From assembly GCA_031277075.1 (NCBI GenBank), contig JAISLV010000106.1, positions 1-5,796 of the forward strand: DNA of 5,796 nucleotides, in the 5' to 3' direction. A program made the translations under genes and the position numbers. The notes under the pieces were generated by a model. The model saw nothing but the letters and a program-made list of their open reading frames with translations. It was not told the origin of the DNA and did not search any database. This stretch comes from Endomicrobium sp. (GTDB lineage Bacteria; Elusimicrobiota; Endomicrobiia; Endomicrobiales; Endomicrobiaceae). Of the stretch, positions 5,104 to 5,796 are shown one piece after another; within the stretch, counting starts at the first letter, position 1, and the number at the start of each line of letters is the position of its first letter.

Positions 5104-5796
5104 ATGAAATACAATTTCAATAAAAATATAGACAGAAAAAATACAAATTCAATTAAATACGATTTCTCGGCGCAACAAGGTTATCCGCGCGGCGTTTTGC
5201 CGCTTTGGGTGGCGGATATGGATTTTCAAACCCCGCCTGAAACTACAAGAGCTTTAGTAAAATCCGCAAAACATTCAATTTTCGGATACAGCGCTCCTCA
5301 AAAAGATTATTTTGACGCCGTTCAAAAATGGTTTTCAAAAAGATTCGGTTTTAAATCAAAACGGGAATGGATAGTTTTAACGCCCGGCGTAGTTTTTTCA
5401 ATAGCCGCTGCGGTCAAAGCCTTTTCAAACAAAAACGACTGCGTTTTAATTCAAACTCCCGTATATTATCCTTTCCATTCGTGCGTAAAAATAAACGAAA
5501 GAAAACTCGTCAAAAATCCTCTGATATTGCAAGACGGAAAATACCGCGTAGACTTTAAAGATTTTGAAAATAAAATAATCAAAAATAACGTAAAGCTATT
5601 TTTATTGTGCAGCCCGCATAACCCAGTAGGGCGAGTGTGGACTAAAGACGAACTTTTTAAAATGGGAGAAATTTGTTTAAAACATAAAGTTTTGGTTCTG
5701 TCAGACGAAATTCACTGCGATTTTATATTTAAAGGAAATAAACACGCCGTGTTTGCGGGCATTTGCGAAAAGTTCTTACATAACTGCATATTATGT
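5104..5796 (+). CDS. patB: MalY/PatB-type PLP-dependent C-S lyase (partial, 3' end missing)
   Basis: This family of fold-type I PLP enzymes (cystathionine beta-lyase PatB, MalY) cleaves C-S bonds of cystathionine or cysteine conjugates to pyruvate, ammonia and a thiol, in the cytoplasm. The frame is open from ATG 5104 to the window edge, 231 codons of an expected 385-400. Visible landmarks: GVLPLWVADMDFQTPPE (30-46), FGYSAP (60-65), the WIVLTPGVVFSIAAAVKAF stretch near residue 90-108, QTPVYYPF before residue 125, CSPHNPVGRVWT (169-180) with the conserved Asn173, and SDEIHCDFIF (200-209) with the PLP-ring Asp201. The Schiff-base lysine (SxxKTFN) would lie a few residues past the window end, so catalytic integrity cannot be confirmed. 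No Shine-Dalgarno precedes the ATG, so translation may be coupled to rrf2, 27 nt upstream. A plain class I/II aminotransferase is less likely given the LWVADMDF and SPHNPVGRVW signatures. Confidence 0.88.
   Translation, partial: MKYNFNKNIDRKNTNSIKYDFSAQQGYPRGVLPLWVADMDFQTPPETTRALVKSAKHSIFGYSAPQKDYFDAVQKWFSKRFGFKSKREWIVLTPGVVFSIAAAVKAFSNKNDCVLIQTPVYYPFHSCVKINERKLVKNPLILQDGKYRVDFKDFENKIIKNNVKLFLLCSPHNPVGRVWTKDELFKMGEICLKHKVLVLSDEIHCDFIFKGNKHAVFAGICEKFLHNCILC

Overview
The window looks like a piece of a low-GC, Gram-negative (diderm) bacterial chromosome. The leftward block leuS-lptE-holA is a housekeeping arrangement also known from Proteobacteria. An LptE-type lipoprotein implies an outer membrane with lipopolysaccharide. 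The AT-rich coding style would suit an Elusimicrobiota or Endomicrobium-like gut bacterium, but that assignment is a guess from general impression and no marker here settles it.

Layout. Positions 1-150 lie beyond the 3' end of holA. They hold a short rightward reading frame resembling the N-terminus of ribosomal protein L21 (probably a broken fragment), followed by a solitary 20-bp copy of a repeat end. From 4219 down to 151 run three closely packed leftward genes: leuS (leucyl-tRNA synthetase), lptE (LPS-assembly lipoprotein) and holA (DNA polymerase III delta subunit). The gaps are only 17-19 nt, so they are probably one transcript from an extended -10 promoter at 4259-4267. From 4633 rightward run an Rrf2-family regulator and, 27 nt later, the first 231 codons of a MalY/PatB-type PLP-dependent C-S lyase that runs off the window.

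The divergent intergenic region (4220-4632) is the most interesting part. It contains the leuS promoter, a 164-bp palindromic element (4320-4483) with perfect 17-bp terminal inverted repeats and three further nested inverted repeats, a terminator-like hairpin (4520-4550), and a second dyad (4560-4588) that overlaps the -35 box of a good promoter for the rrf2 gene. In the minus-strand sense the element folds into a nearly continuous long hairpin in which five arm differences become G:U pairs. This suggests either a structured RNA or a MITE-like non-autonomous mobile repeat. A near-identical copy of one end sits at 127-146.

No defence system, CRISPR array, tRNA or rRNA was seen. The protein-coding genes are of ordinary families. 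The novelty, if any, lies in the palindromic repeat and the regulatory architecture around rrf2.
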